Virus record (IMG/VR): IMGVR_UViG_3300046804_006269 | Span: 1 to 40,287 of that record | Length of the DNA stretch: 40,287 bases | Origin: a virus | Reading direction: 5' to 3' (one strand) | In this document: piece by piece, positions 11,201 through 18,522 of the stretch | Numbering within the stretch: position 1 is the stretch's first letter | How the letters are laid out: every line of letters begins with the position of its first letter | Position numbers and translations under genes: made by a program | The notes under the pieces: model-generated | What the model was told of the DNA's origin: nothing | The model's input: only the letters and a program-made list of their open reading frames with translations | Databases searched by the model: none

Positions 11201-11768
11201 CAATAGTGTATTCACTGGTAGTGATTCCATCAATGCTGGCTGTATTACCTGGTCTGCCCACCTTCTGACTGGTGGTTAGTGCTGCATTCACAATGGTGTT
11301 CCATTGGTCTCTCCAGTTGGGATTATTGACGTCGTTCCAGCGTATGGCCAGATTGCTGAGATCGTTGCCCTGTGTGTCTCTGACTACTTCATTGGTTCTG
11401 ACTGCTTCAATTTTCAAATAACCCTGGCCGGCTAGATTACGCTTGGCTTCGTAATTGACTAGCTTGGCCAGTCTGAGTACATTGTCGCGACGACGAGCAG
11501 TTTCCAGGAAGTTTTCACGAGCATTCAGGTCCATTCTGAAGCTCATGCTCTGGCCCATGAATGCAATCAGGTCAATCAATGCAACGTATTCACTGCTGTT
11601 GATGTAGTCATTGAAATTCTCAGGATGGTAAATTCTGAGATAATCAATCATGCTCTTTCTGAGAGTCTCGTAATCATAGCTCTTGAAATCTGCATCTCTG
11701 AAGGTCTGGTATATGTTTTGCCAATCCTGGATACCAAACAGGTTTTGTTTACGTTGCTGCTGACTCAT
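8295..11768 (-). CDS. 6: Baseplate wedge protein gp6
   Basis: 1157 residues. The N-terminus (FGIQDWQNIYQTFRDADF, then 'ESxxxYLRIYHPENFNDYINSSE' and 'SMSFRMDLNARENFLETARR') is the hallmark of T4-like gp6, the wedge subunit that dimerises into the inner ring of the baseplate. The C-terminal part (about residues 950-1150) also has gp6 character, ending in a short conserved beta region. It is much longer than T4 gp6 (660 residues); the extra length is a beta-rich middle. A late-type promoter (CATAAATA on the minus strand, 11786-11793) lies 18 nt upstream of the start. The downstream giant structural gene begins 1 nt after its stop. I am confident of the family; the function of the middle insert is unknown. 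Confidence 0.93.
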   Translation of the reverse strand: MSQQQRKQNLFGIQDWQNIYQTFRDADFKSYDYETLRKSMIDYLRIYHPENFNDYINSSEYVALIDLIAFMGQSMSFRMDLNARENFLETARRRDNVLRLAKLVNYEAKRNLAGQGYLKIEAVRTNEVVRDTQGNDLSNLAIRWNDVNNPNWRDQWNTIVNAALTTSQKVGRPGNTASIDGITTSEYTIDIPADAGVPFIFTSVVDNVSMNFEAVNTTVSDGSTVTEYGGNVTTLFNLLYRDDQRGFASNNTGYFLYFKQGTLLSESFTILESIPNRQFTLQTTGVNNNDVWLYKQNADGTLTEWSRVDSVNGYNTSYNNYESTNKKIFSVTSLADDGATLVFGDGVFSEIPVGDFVCFYRISNGLNYRINPGEMTNITINIPYISKNGRTQTLTVTANLKYTVANSAARENINDIKIRAPQNYYTQNRMVNGQDYNSFPFTKYSNILKIKSVNRTSSGVSRYLDVIDNTGRYSSTNIVCDDGYIYKDDSTLTSQFAFANRDDISESINTIVLPAVQSFSLLNFFYGPDYTGSNKNYALVNVASELTSAGYSAGSYIGWNLVLADNDISSGYINRYSTQTVLSTTTESYFKNKFRVGAVLKFEPPSGQIFDYDNRLVPTAGGAGLNQKTEIYATVKSISQYGRGTKTGSGSGSGVDTDGVGAIVLSEKIPTGAKLAYILPTFTPNLPSGIQTSLVNALVAQQNVGLGYRAGSTLTDSVGEWFIIENPLTGANFTEPLTIEATNTAGWLLAFTNTSNTYTVYQRSIKYFYGSERQTRFFFDPQVKIYDPASGKLLKDRIDVLKVNYKPITSSVEAYSNDITMGIAGTVIEGDGFVDDTKIQVTFADKDSDGSPDQPYFYDDIVGSVSSAGADNSYVFFVNDQEVSGSSMKVLPKGTVKIAVNDAAIDSNIYEYSNNDIVFSRSAEVFYRITRNVDSVSKSAVTNYSFRYGRYGLKFQYRHNAPSDRRIDPSPSNIIDVFILEKNYADDYTKWIRDTTGSVTEPMEPTTESLRNDFADLEQYRMISDLMIFNPVKFKPLFGTKADPNLRAKFVVVKNPNVVVSDSEVKSQIISKVNEYFSLDNWDFGETFYFSELAAYLHNQLSTIVSSVHLVPTSTDQTYGDLQQIRCLPYEILISAATVMDVDVVTNLTTVKLRAGN

Positions 11769-11785
11769 ATTGCTTCCTGTTCTGT

Positions 11786-11793
11786 TATTTATG
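11786..11793 (-). promoter_or_regulatory. T4-type late promoter element for gp6
   Basis: Reads CATAAATA on the minus strand (7 of 8 to the T4 late consensus TATAAATA), just upstream of the gp6 start at 11768. It is one of twelve such elements in the window, nearly all placed before structural genes. Confidence 0.65.
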
Positions 11794-11827
11794 GTTACTG
11801 ATAATCTGAGCAGTTTATTGCCCGATT

Positions 11828-12214
11828 TTATACCAGTTCAGAAGCAGTACCCTGTTCGTCAAACAGTATTCTCATTACCTCAGTTTGATCACCAGCCACA
11901 GTGTTTACAGCCAGTTCCACTGTGATGCTGTTGGTATCAGGCTGATCTATCAGTGTAATATCCACCAATTGCAATCTGGGATCTTGACTAATAATAAAGA
12001 TCAGGTTTTCCAGCATGGCTTGTTTGACTTCTTCAGTCAGAGGTTCATACATCAATTCCCATACAATGCAGCCTTCTTGAGGTTGCATTACTCTGCTGCC
12101 TTTGCGAGTGTTGAAACTGTTCAGCAGATCCTGTTTTACCAGTTCATAACCAGTGAGTACAAATTTTTTCTGACTGAGTTCATTGACTGAGCTAAAACCA
12201 CGATATATTGCCAT
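11828..12214 (-). CDS. 25: Baseplate wedge protein gp25 (lysozyme-like fold, wedge family)
   Basis: 128 residues, the usual size of gp25. MAIYRGFSSVNE is followed by 'DLLNSFNTRKGSRVMQPQEG' and 'WELMYEPLTEEVKQAMLE'. The arginine- and glycine-containing turn before 'PxxG' and the 'ELLxEPxT' type segment are conserved in this family, which is shared with type VI secretion TssE. It joins the sheath-proximal wedge. In this family the 'lysozyme' label is a legacy name and no catalytic role is claimed. It lies between the gp5 block and gp6, as in other T4-like phages, and has its own late-type promoter (CCTAAATA) overlapping the stop of the upstream gene. Confidence 0.93.
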   Translation of the reverse strand: MAIYRGFSSVNELSQKKFVLTGYELVKQDLLNSFNTRKGSRVMQPQEGCIVWELMYEPLTEEVKQAMLENLIFIISQDPRLQLVDITLIDQPDTNSITVELAVNTVAGDQTEVMRILFDEQGTASELV

Positions 12215-12231
12215 GTATTATGTCCCTGTGG

Positions 12232-12239
12232 TATTTAGG
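12232..12239 (-). promoter_or_regulatory. Probable late promoter element for gp25
   Basis: CCTAAATA on the minus strand, 6 of 8 to TATAAATA, 18 nt upstream of the gp25 ATG and overlapping the stop codon of the preceding gene. It is weaker than the others and is supported mainly by its placement. Confidence 0.45.
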
Positions 12240-12873
12240 CTTTTTCCACCTGAGTTCCAAAGTCATAAGCACTGGATCCAGCATAAAAATACTGATTCAG
12301 ATTGTTCAATGCTACATTCTCTGTGGAAATTTTTCCCAAATTATAATTCAGCAATCTCAATGCTTCATCAACACCTGCAATATGAGCCACCATCAGTAAT
12401 CCAGCCAGCTTGTTGGGTTCTAGCGTGGCCGTCAGTGCGCTCAGTGAAGTGAGCTTTTGACGATTGTACTGATACAGATCCACCACTGCTCGTTCCTGGA
12501 TTCCTGGACTGTTGAACCAATCTGTTACACTGTTGATCTGATTCAGCCCAGTCCAGTTGCTGCCAGCATTGATAGCCAATGCATTGGCTCCGGGCTGATT
12601 TTTTACACTGCCCACAGTGCCAGTTTTCAGATATCCCAATGCTTCCAGTACCCCAGAGCTAAACTGATACTTTCCTATTCTGCCCTGGCTGTCCTGACTG
12701 GCATACTGATTATAGGGAGCAAAAATACGACTGGCTTGTGCTAAAACTGCTCTGGTCTGACCAGCAGAGAAATCACTGATCAGCGACACTGGATAGGGTT
12801 GAATCAATGCATCTGTTTCAGTGATCAGCAGATTGGCAGCAGGTTTGGGGATGTTTACTACAAACTTGGTCAT
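12235..12873 (-). CDS. Hub-associated protein, lysozyme/transglycosylase-like candidate
   Basis: 212 residues. The start overlaps the gp5 stop by 4 nt (ATGA, 12870-12873), so the two are translationally coupled. Recognisable pieces are 'SQGRIGKYQFSSGVLEALGY' (about residues 62-81), a 'NWTGLNQINS' segment, 'GIQERAVVDLYQYNRQ', and 'AGLLMVAHIAGVDEALRL' followed by a C-terminal 'YFYAGSSAYDFG'. I know this G-K-Y-F / GYLK / Q-E-A-V / VAH layout from hub-linked proteins of aquatic T4-like phages. It resembles lytic transglycosylase or lysozyme-like domains, but I cannot point to a proven catalytic glutamate. Because the adjacent gp5 lacks the lysozyme domain of T4 gp5, this gene is the natural candidate for the missing wall-cutting function. 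That is inference. Confidence 0.5.
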   Translation of the reverse strand: MTKFVVNIPKPAANLLITETDALIQPYPVSLISDFSAGQTRAVLAQASRIFAPYNQYASQDSQGRIGKYQFSSGVLEALGYLKTGTVGSVKNQPGANALAINAGSNWTGLNQINSVTDWFNSPGIQERAVVDLYQYNRQKLTSLSALTATLEPNKLAGLLMVAHIAGVDEALRLLNYNLGKISTENVALNNLNQYFYAGSSAYDFGTQVEKA

Positions 12874-14417
12874 TTGTTGGTCCTTGTGATCTTTTTGCTT
12901 TCACCACTGGGCGGGGGAGTGACTGACTTTACGGTGAACTTCTCGTGGTTTTTCCAGGGTTCATGTTCGGGCGCACGAGCCACAATGCTTTCAAATTCGT
13001 CCCGAATCCACCAGGTCTTTTTACCAGGTTCAGGTTGTGTTTTGGGGTGTTTTTTCTGTTTGATAGCAGGCGGTTCAGACACCACATTGCCAGCCTTGGT
13101 GTTCAGATAGATCATGCTGCCTTTCAGTATCAGATCTCCACCTGTCCTGATGCTGGTTCCTGCTGAACTGTACAGATTTTGTGCTGATCCTGTGCCCAGA
13201 TCCTGTTTGCCTTTGCTGTACAGGGTACTGGCGGATTCGGATCTGATCACCAAATCACCCACACTTTCCAGGGTAGTGGTTTGTTCGCTGCGCACCTGTA
13301 TTTTGCCTCTGGCATGTAGATTGAAATCTTTTTCGGTGTGAAAGTTGATGTCGCCTTTGCTTCGGACACTGAAGTCATTGTCAGTATAGATGTCAATTCG
13401 GCCCGTGGGAGTCATCTCAATCCAGGCTGTGCCGCCAGCATTGACAATGTAGATCTGTTCATTAGTGTCGTCCAGCAAGATCATGTTACCCTTGCTGGTT
13501 CTGATCCGGATAAACTGATCCAGTCCCTCTGTGGTACCATCATCCATTACAAATTGATGCCCACCTGCACGGAAATTTTTCAGCATTTCCATGCTGTCTC
13601 CGCCGGACAAAAATTCCCGACTTTTCTGCTCATCGCTCATATTCCACAAACGACCCGGAGTACTGATACCAAATACCTGACTGGGACTTTCGCGCAGACT
13701 GCTGCTGCTCACACTGCCTCGGACAAAATCAAAAGCCAAACCCTGTTTGCCCAGCACCATGCTCTGATAGATGTGTGGGAACTTTTTTACCGCATCAATA
13801 TCCAATTTAGATTTACCATCTTGATCCACTTGTTCGGAAAATATGGGCTCACTTACAGGCAGTCTGCTGGGAATTTCTTTGGATGACAGTTCAATATAAT
13901 CTCTGAGTCTCTGATGTGTTTTGAGTTCATTGGGATCCCAAACATAAACTCCACTGTTGGCACTGCCTATACCCGGTGTCATATGGCTGTCAAAGCTATC
14001 ATTCAGACAGGCAAACCAGTAACCCTGAGCCGGGTCACCGTCCAGAAACAGACATAATACTCTGACTCCCAGATCTGGTGGCACAAACCACATACCATAA
14101 CTCTGAAAACTGTTCTCTTCTTCAGGACCTGCGTCCACGTTGACTTGTTGTTGAATATACTCACCAAAGGATTCCACTTTACCCTGAGTTTTACCTCTGA
14201 ACGGACTAGCATAACTCACTGTGTACCAATGTGAACTATCTTCGGGATCGCTGGCTCCCAGAGCAGGTATAAAAACCTGCAATCGACCACTGCGTGTGGG
14301 ATCTCCATTCCATTTCACAATACCAATATAGGGTCCGGGATTTTGTACCAGACCAGTACTATTTTGCGACCATTCGGGTTGTTTACCTGCTCTTAGACTG
14401 GGTGCTGACTTGGGCAT
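12870..14417 (-). CDS. 5: Baseplate central spike/hub protein gp5 (no lysozyme domain seen)
   Basis: 515 residues. The N-terminal part has the OB-fold pattern of gp5/VgrG-type spikes ('GIVKWNGDPTRSGRLQVFIP', 'WYTVSYASPFRG', 'LFLDGDPAQGYWFACL'). The C-terminal part is a run of short beta-strands rich in D, S, G and T ('RIDIYTDNDFSVRSKGDINF', 'FNLHARGKIQVRSEQTTTLE', 'GDLVIRSESASTLYSKG') that fits the triple-stranded beta-helix needle of gp5. The middle (about residues 160-290) does not show the T4-lysozyme-like domain that T4 gp5 carries at residues 174-342. The tail end is lysine- and proline-rich. Role: membrane-puncturing needle at the centre of the baseplate. The start at 14417 is supported by GAGGTAA upstream. 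Confidence 0.88.
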   Translation of the reverse strand: MPKSAPSLRAGKQPEWSQNSTGLVQNPGPYIGIVKWNGDPTRSGRLQVFIPALGASDPEDSSHWYTVSYASPFRGKTQGKVESFGEYIQQQVNVDAGPEEENSFQSYGMWFVPPDLGVRVLCLFLDGDPAQGYWFACLNDSFDSHMTPGIGSANSGVYVWDPNELKTHQRLRDYIELSSKEIPSRLPVSEPIFSEQVDQDGKSKLDIDAVKKFPHIYQSMVLGKQGLAFDFVRGSVSSSSLRESPSQVFGISTPGRLWNMSDEQKSREFLSGGDSMEMLKNFRAGGHQFVMDDGTTEGLDQFIRIRTSKGNMILLDDTNEQIYIVNAGGTAWIEMTPTGRIDIYTDNDFSVRSKGDINFHTEKDFNLHARGKIQVRSEQTTTLESVGDLVIRSESASTLYSKGKQDLGTGSAQNLYSSAGTSIRTGGDLILKGSMIYLNTKAGNVVSEPPAIKQKKHPKTQPEPGKKTWWIRDEFESIVARAPEHEPWKNHEKFTVKSVTPPPSGESKKITRTNK

Positions 14418-14437
14418 TTTTTACCTCAATGTGTTAC

Positions 14438-17107
14438 TTATCTGGATGGTGGCGGAGGGAAGTTGCCAAATAAACTCCCAACACCAATCACTGGTTTGAT
14501 ATCTTTGATATTGGGTGTGTCAAAAATATTCAGCGAGGGTGGTTCAAACAAACCACTCTTGGCCGCCGCATCCTGAGTTTTGGCTATCTCTACCGGCTGA
14601 TCTTCAGGATCACTTACAGATCTCAGCAATTGCAATTGTTGACTAAACTTACCCTGTTTGAAGCTGCTGCGTATTTCCAACAGCTTGTATAATCCATTGA
14701 ACACCATGTTTTGCTCCAGGGCTCCTTTGCGATCTATAGTGCCAGTTTCATCATCAATATCACGCGGGTTAGCAAATACCACCCGAATATATCTCTCACG
14801 ATTGTCAAAGGATATTGGTACATCATCTCCATCTTCTACTGCTGTTCTGAAAACGCCATCTTGTTTGATCAGATCCGGATCACCTATTATTTCCATGTTG
14901 ATGCTCAGTTGGTCAACATTGCTGTACAAAGCACTGGTCACCTGACCCGATACATTACGATCCAGGGTAGTGGTTCCCATACCCACACTGGGCCGTTCAT
15001 TTTTGGGAGCGGCCACAGTGGTTATAGCAGCGTTGAGTGGGTCCTTAACCACCTTGAGTGCATTGGTGTTTATGTTGACCCCAGCTGCTGTTTGATCTAC
15101 TGCTTGCGGTTTGACTCCAGTAGCTTGTGAATAGATCTGAGCATTTCTGGGTCGATAAGAAAAATAACTGGTGTTCAAACTGATGTCCAGGTTGATGATT
15201 TCAGTATTTTTACCAGTGAAGAAATAGAAGTATTCCTTGACTACTTCTTTTTCAATATTGGCTGTTTTGGAAGACGGTACTAATTGCCCTCCTACTCCTT
15301 TGGGATTTTGAATTTCATATCCAGTGATCTGAAACACTACTCTCTTTTGATCCAGATTACTGGATTGATTATATTTTCCAGTGTTATAGATCTTGGGTAC
15401 AATTCGGAACCAATTGAAGGGTTTTTTCAGCAATTCTAGCTTGGTTTTTCTGGCTTCAGGATTAGTCTCTGCCAACGCTGCTCGATAATTTTCTCTGAAC
15501 TCTTTGACCTGATCAGTGATATAGGTGCTGTTGATAATCAGCTGGGACAGAATTTCCACAATTTGTCCAGCATTGAAATTTACTTTTTGATTTTCCACAT
15601 TGATCTTGATATCTGAACTATTTCGCTGACCCAGTAACTGATAGCTGTTGAGATTTTTCAGCATCTGTGATTCCTGCTGATCTTTGGGAAGATTCATACT
15701 GGTGTCTTTGGGATCGATTTCTTCAGATTTGCTCACCAATGCCTCGCCTATGGCTAAACCTAGATCGTTGATAAAATCAAAATCATACTCAGTAGGATAG
15801 GCTGGTGTGGATTTAGAGGCTTTGTTTGCTTCAGCTTCACTCTGCGACTCTTTGTTCAGAGCATACTTCAAATTTGAAGGTTTTTCAATCAGAGTTAAAG
15901 GGTTGAGTCCAGTCACTTTGTAATAGTCATCATCAGCTACGGCTAAATCAATGGTACCACCCTCGCCTAAAATTATATCATAGAGTGTTTTACCCTCGCA
16001 TTGAATGCCTTTTTGCAGAACACCGTATCGTTTATCATTACCTTGTTGGTTGAATGGCACTGCTTTCACAGTATAAACGCTGCCTGAACTTGTTAGTTTA
16101 ATTTCAATAGTGGTTATTTTCAGTGGCAGATACTTTACAATATTCAACTTCTGTAGTTCCCCATCATCAGTATAACCTTTGAACGTAATTCGGAGCAGGT
16201 AGCAGGTTTCAGTCCAGTTTTCCTGGCGCAATGACTCAGTGTTGAATTCCCAGAGTTCCTGTATAAAATTGATTCCGTAGGGTTCAGTTATGGTAAAATT
16301 AACTTCTGTATCAGCACTGGCTCTGGCATTGCTGTTAAGGCCCACAATGCTGATAAATTCCAGATCATCCAGATAGTATTCTTTTTTAAACCATTGACGA
16401 TTGTCTGATCCATCAGCATTACGCAATACGCCAGCTCCTCCCACGCCACCAGAGGAACTGATCATGGTCAGCCAATCTGCAGGATTGTACTCTTCTGACT
16501 GTTGTAAATTTATCAAACCTTGCTTGTCAGTGGCCTGTAAATCAATGATATAATTATAACTGGATAGCTGGCTCAGCGCATTGGGCCTGACCTTGCTGAC
16601 GGCCGGCTCTTTTGACGCTTGCTGACTGACTGATTTAGTGGTCACTGAAGACGCAGAAGGTGCTGACTGATCTTCACTTACTGACTTGGTTTCAGCACCT
16701 TCTGCAGCCGCTGGTGCTTGACTCTCTGCTGCATTGGGATTAGCTGGAGGGTTTTGAGGATTTGCTTTGGTTTCCTGAGCAGCAGTGGGTTGCGCATCAG
16801 CTTTGGCTTTTTCTTCGGCTGCTTTTTTGTCTTCAGCAGCTTTTTTGAGTTCTTCTTGTTCTGTTTTCTTACACTCTGCCAGTTGTCTTTCAGCCTCTTT
16901 TTCTAATTCTTCAAACTTACGAGTATTATCCCAGATTTCCTGTAATTCTGCTTGACCACTGGGGGTATTTAGATAATTGGCTGGATATCCTTCGCTGGCA
17001 AGATATTTGGGGTCTTGAAGTCGTTCCAATCGAGCCTGAAGTGATCTTATTCTACGACGAGCATCATTTAGCCGACTTTCATAACCAACGCATCTGGGTG
17101 TTGCCAT
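14438..17107 (-). CDS. Large baseplate hub-like structural protein (gp27-like candidate)
   Basis: 889 residues. Residues 1-180 are a coiled-coil and low-complexity region: an arginine/leucine-rich start (RRIRSLQARLERLQD), then alternating A, K, E and later A, Q, S, P stretches. From about residue 180 it is globular beta-rich ('VNFTITEPYGINFIQELWEF', 'CYLLRITFKGYTDDGE', 'KYLPLKITTIEIKLTSSGS', 'YTVKAVPFN'), a pattern found in large structural proteins beside gp5 and gp53 in aquatic T4-like phages. A second conserved stretch, 'ERYIRVVFANPRDIDDETG', lies near the C-terminus, which ends FGNFPPPPSR. Position between gp53 and gp5 makes a hub role, perhaps taking the place of T4 gp27 under the gp5 spike, reasonable. 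It may also be a family without a T4 counterpart. RBS AGGTGA precedes the ATG. Confidence 0.55.
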   Translation of the reverse strand: MATPRCVGYESRLNDARRRIRSLQARLERLQDPKYLASEGYPANYLNTPSGQAELQEIWDNTRKFEELEKEAERQLAECKKTEQEELKKAAEDKKAAEEKAKADAQPTAAQETKANPQNPPANPNAAESQAPAAAEGAETKSVSEDQSAPSASSVTTKSVSQQASKEPAVSKVRPNALSQLSSYNYIIDLQATDKQGLINLQQSEEYNPADWLTMISSSGGVGGAGVLRNADGSDNRQWFKKEYYLDDLEFISIVGLNSNARASADTEVNFTITEPYGINFIQELWEFNTESLRQENWTETCYLLRITFKGYTDDGELQKLNIVKYLPLKITTIEIKLTSSGSVYTVKAVPFNQQGNDKRYGVLQKGIQCEGKTLYDIILGEGGTIDLAVADDDYYKVTGLNPLTLIEKPSNLKYALNKESQSEAEANKASKSTPAYPTEYDFDFINDLGLAIGEALVSKSEEIDPKDTSMNLPKDQQESQMLKNLNSYQLLGQRNSSDIKINVENQKVNFNAGQIVEILSQLIINSTYITDQVKEFRENYRAALAETNPEARKTKLELLKKPFNWFRIVPKIYNTGKYNQSSNLDQKRVVFQITGYEIQNPKGVGGQLVPSSKTANIEKEVVKEYFYFFTGKNTEIINLDISLNTSYFSYRPRNAQIYSQATGVKPQAVDQTAAGVNINTNALKVVKDPLNAAITTVAAPKNERPSVGMGTTTLDRNVSGQVTSALYSNVDQLSINMEIIGDPDLIKQDGVFRTAVEDGDDVPISFDNRERYIRVVFANPRDIDDETGTIDRKGALEQNMVFNGLYKLLEIRSSFKQGKFSQQLQLLRSVSDPEDQPVEIAKTQDAAAKSGLFEPPSLNIFDTPNIKDIKPVIGVGSLFGNFPPPPSR

Positions 17108-17114
17108 ATTTCAC

Positions 17115-17417
17115 CTACAGTCCCAATCCAGCTATCAATCTGCTTTTATCTGGCACACTGATAGTTACACCTGCACGAAAATCTCCCACAGGATCCAGCA
17201 ATGTATTGGGGTTTCGTTCAGCAAATACCCACCACAGATTACTATTGCCATAGAGATCATAGGCCAATAAATCTGGTCGACGATCATATTTAGACGCTAT
17301 CTCATAAGATAAATCATTGGAAGATGCTGGAATATTTCTGGTTACATACTGATCCAGATATTTACCATTGGTTGAGTTCACTGTTTGATAGTAAGGGCTT
17401 GTTTTGGAATATTTCAT
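17115..17417 (-). CDS. 53: Baseplate wedge protein gp53
   Basis: 100 residues. It carries the conserved gp53 core: 'YDRRPDLLAYDLYGNSNLWW', then 'VFAERNPNTLLDPVGDF' and a C-terminal 'ISVPDKSRL'. The second half resembles a LysM-like fold. T4 gp53 (196 residues) joins the completed wedge to the hub; this version is about half that size, as is common in aquatic T4-like phages. It is 7 nt upstream of the large hub-like gene and 14 nt downstream of gp48, so all three probably share one transcript. Confidence 0.9.
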   Translation of the reverse strand: MKYSKTSPYYQTVNSTNGKYLDQYVTRNIPASSNDLSYEIASKYDRRPDLLAYDLYGNSNLWWVFAERNPNTLLDPVGDFRAGVTISVPDKSRLIAGLGL

Positions 17418-17431
17418 GAATTACCACCTTA

Positions 17432-18466
17432 TTATATAAACTTTCCCACCACATTTACACCACTGGTGATGTTCTTGACCACTCCAGATTGCTGTCCTGC
17501 TAACGAAACCAAACTGCCAGCAGCGGTTTTTGTCACCGAGCTCAAAGCACTGGGTATTTTATTTCCCACTAAAGGTAGTTTTCCAGGAATTTTCTTAGCT
17601 AAACTACCCACTTTGGAAATTGCAGAGTTCAATAAACTGGTTTTAGATATAGCTCCGTTAGTGCCTTCCATATTGAGTTTAGATATTCCTGCCTGAGCAT
17701 TTTTCAAAAACATATTGGAAATATTTGCATTGAGCCCACTGATTTGATCAGCAGTGGGTGTGTCTTCAGCAGTCGGGGCAGGTGATTTATTTCCTAACAA
17801 ACGTACCTGACCTTTGCTAAAACCAGTGGTTGTGTATTCATTGGTGATAAAATTACGACTAAACACTGGTGTCAGTGAAACACTTATAGTCAAAAATACT
17901 GGTATTCTGGCAGTCTCGGGTCCAAAAACTGTTTTATTGATCTGGAAAGTGATATGATCCACTGATTCAGGATAGTTTATTGTGACATCTGTGATCACGC
18001 AGGGTATGTTGTCAAAAGCAGTAAACCCCATGCCATGCAGTCTGACCACATGTGGAGGTGCTCCAGCATACTCACCATCACGATAATTGAACATTCTGGT
18101 AAGTGATCTTAAAAAATGTATTCCAGCGTTGACATATTGTGCATCATACTGATTTCTGATCACAAAATCACCAGTAAGTGAGATGGCTTTTATGCTGCTG
18201 TTCTGATACATCTGATAGGGAAAATTACTGTGAGTGGGGGCTAGTTCCTGATACTTGGCGTCATAACCTATGGAAACTGCTGGTTGAATGGGGAACAGAA
18301 AACCATTAGTGTTTTGCAGTGGTTTTAGGAGTTCATTGGTTTCATCATTGTAAAATATGGTTCCAGCCAAAGGAGGTAACGATATACGAATTTTGTGTGT
18401 GATTTTTGCGAAACCTGATACAGAAAAATCAGGTGTTGTGTTAGCCGTGGTTTGTGGGTCAGCCAT
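17432..18466 (-). CDS. 48: Baseplate tail-tube cap protein gp48
   Basis: 344 residues, close to T4 gp48 (364). The family pattern is clear: 'LFPIQPAVSIGYDAKYQELA', 'HSNFPYQMYQNSSIKAISLT', 'QYVNAGIHFLRSLTRMFNY', 'GAPPHVVRLHGMGFTAFDNI', 'PCVITDVTINYPESVDHI'. gp48 caps the hub and starts tail-tube polymerisation; its core resembles tube proteins. The C-terminal 100 residues are low complexity (K, S, G, L) and may be flexible. It heads the minus-strand baseplate block. A GATAAATA late element at 18489-18496 and AAAGGA upstream of ATG 18466 fit its expression as the first gene of a late transcript. Confidence 0.82.
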   Translation of the reverse strand: MADPQTTANTTPDFSVSGFAKITHKIRISLPPLAGTIFYNDETNELLKPLQNTNGFLFPIQPAVSIGYDAKYQELAPTHSNFPYQMYQNSSIKAISLTGDFVIRNQYDAQYVNAGIHFLRSLTRMFNYRDGEYAGAPPHVVRLHGMGFTAFDNIPCVITDVTINYPESVDHITFQINKTVFGPETARIPVFLTISVSLTPVFSRNFITNEYTTTGFSKGQVRLLGNKSPAPTAEDTPTADQISGLNANISNMFLKNAQAGISKLNMEGTNGAISKTSLLNSAISKVGSLAKKIPGKLPLVGNKIPSALSSVTKTAAGSLVSLAGQQSGVVKNITSGVNVVGKFI

Positions 18467-18478
18467 CTTGGAAAATCC

Positions 18479-18507
18479 TTTACACAGTTATTTATCTGTG
18501 CTAAAAT
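18479..18507 (+). promoter_or_regulatory. Sigma70-type early promoter for gp55
   Basis: TTTACA (18479-18484), a 17-bp spacer, and TAAAAT (18502-18507): 5 of 6 matches in both boxes. Transcription would start near 18514, leaving only about 9 nt before the gp55 ATG and no clear Shine-Dalgarno sequence. The same layout recurs before gp47. Confidence 0.7.
18489..18496 (-). promoter_or_regulatory. Late promoter element for gp48 baseplate block, inside the gp55 promoter
   Basis: GATAAATA on the minus strand, 7 of 8 to the T4 late consensus, about 23 nt upstream of the gp48 start. It falls within the spacer of the opposing sigma70-type promoter for gp55, so the two cannot easily be occupied together. 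Confidence 0.65.
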
Positions 18508-18522
18508 ATATGTATATATCTC

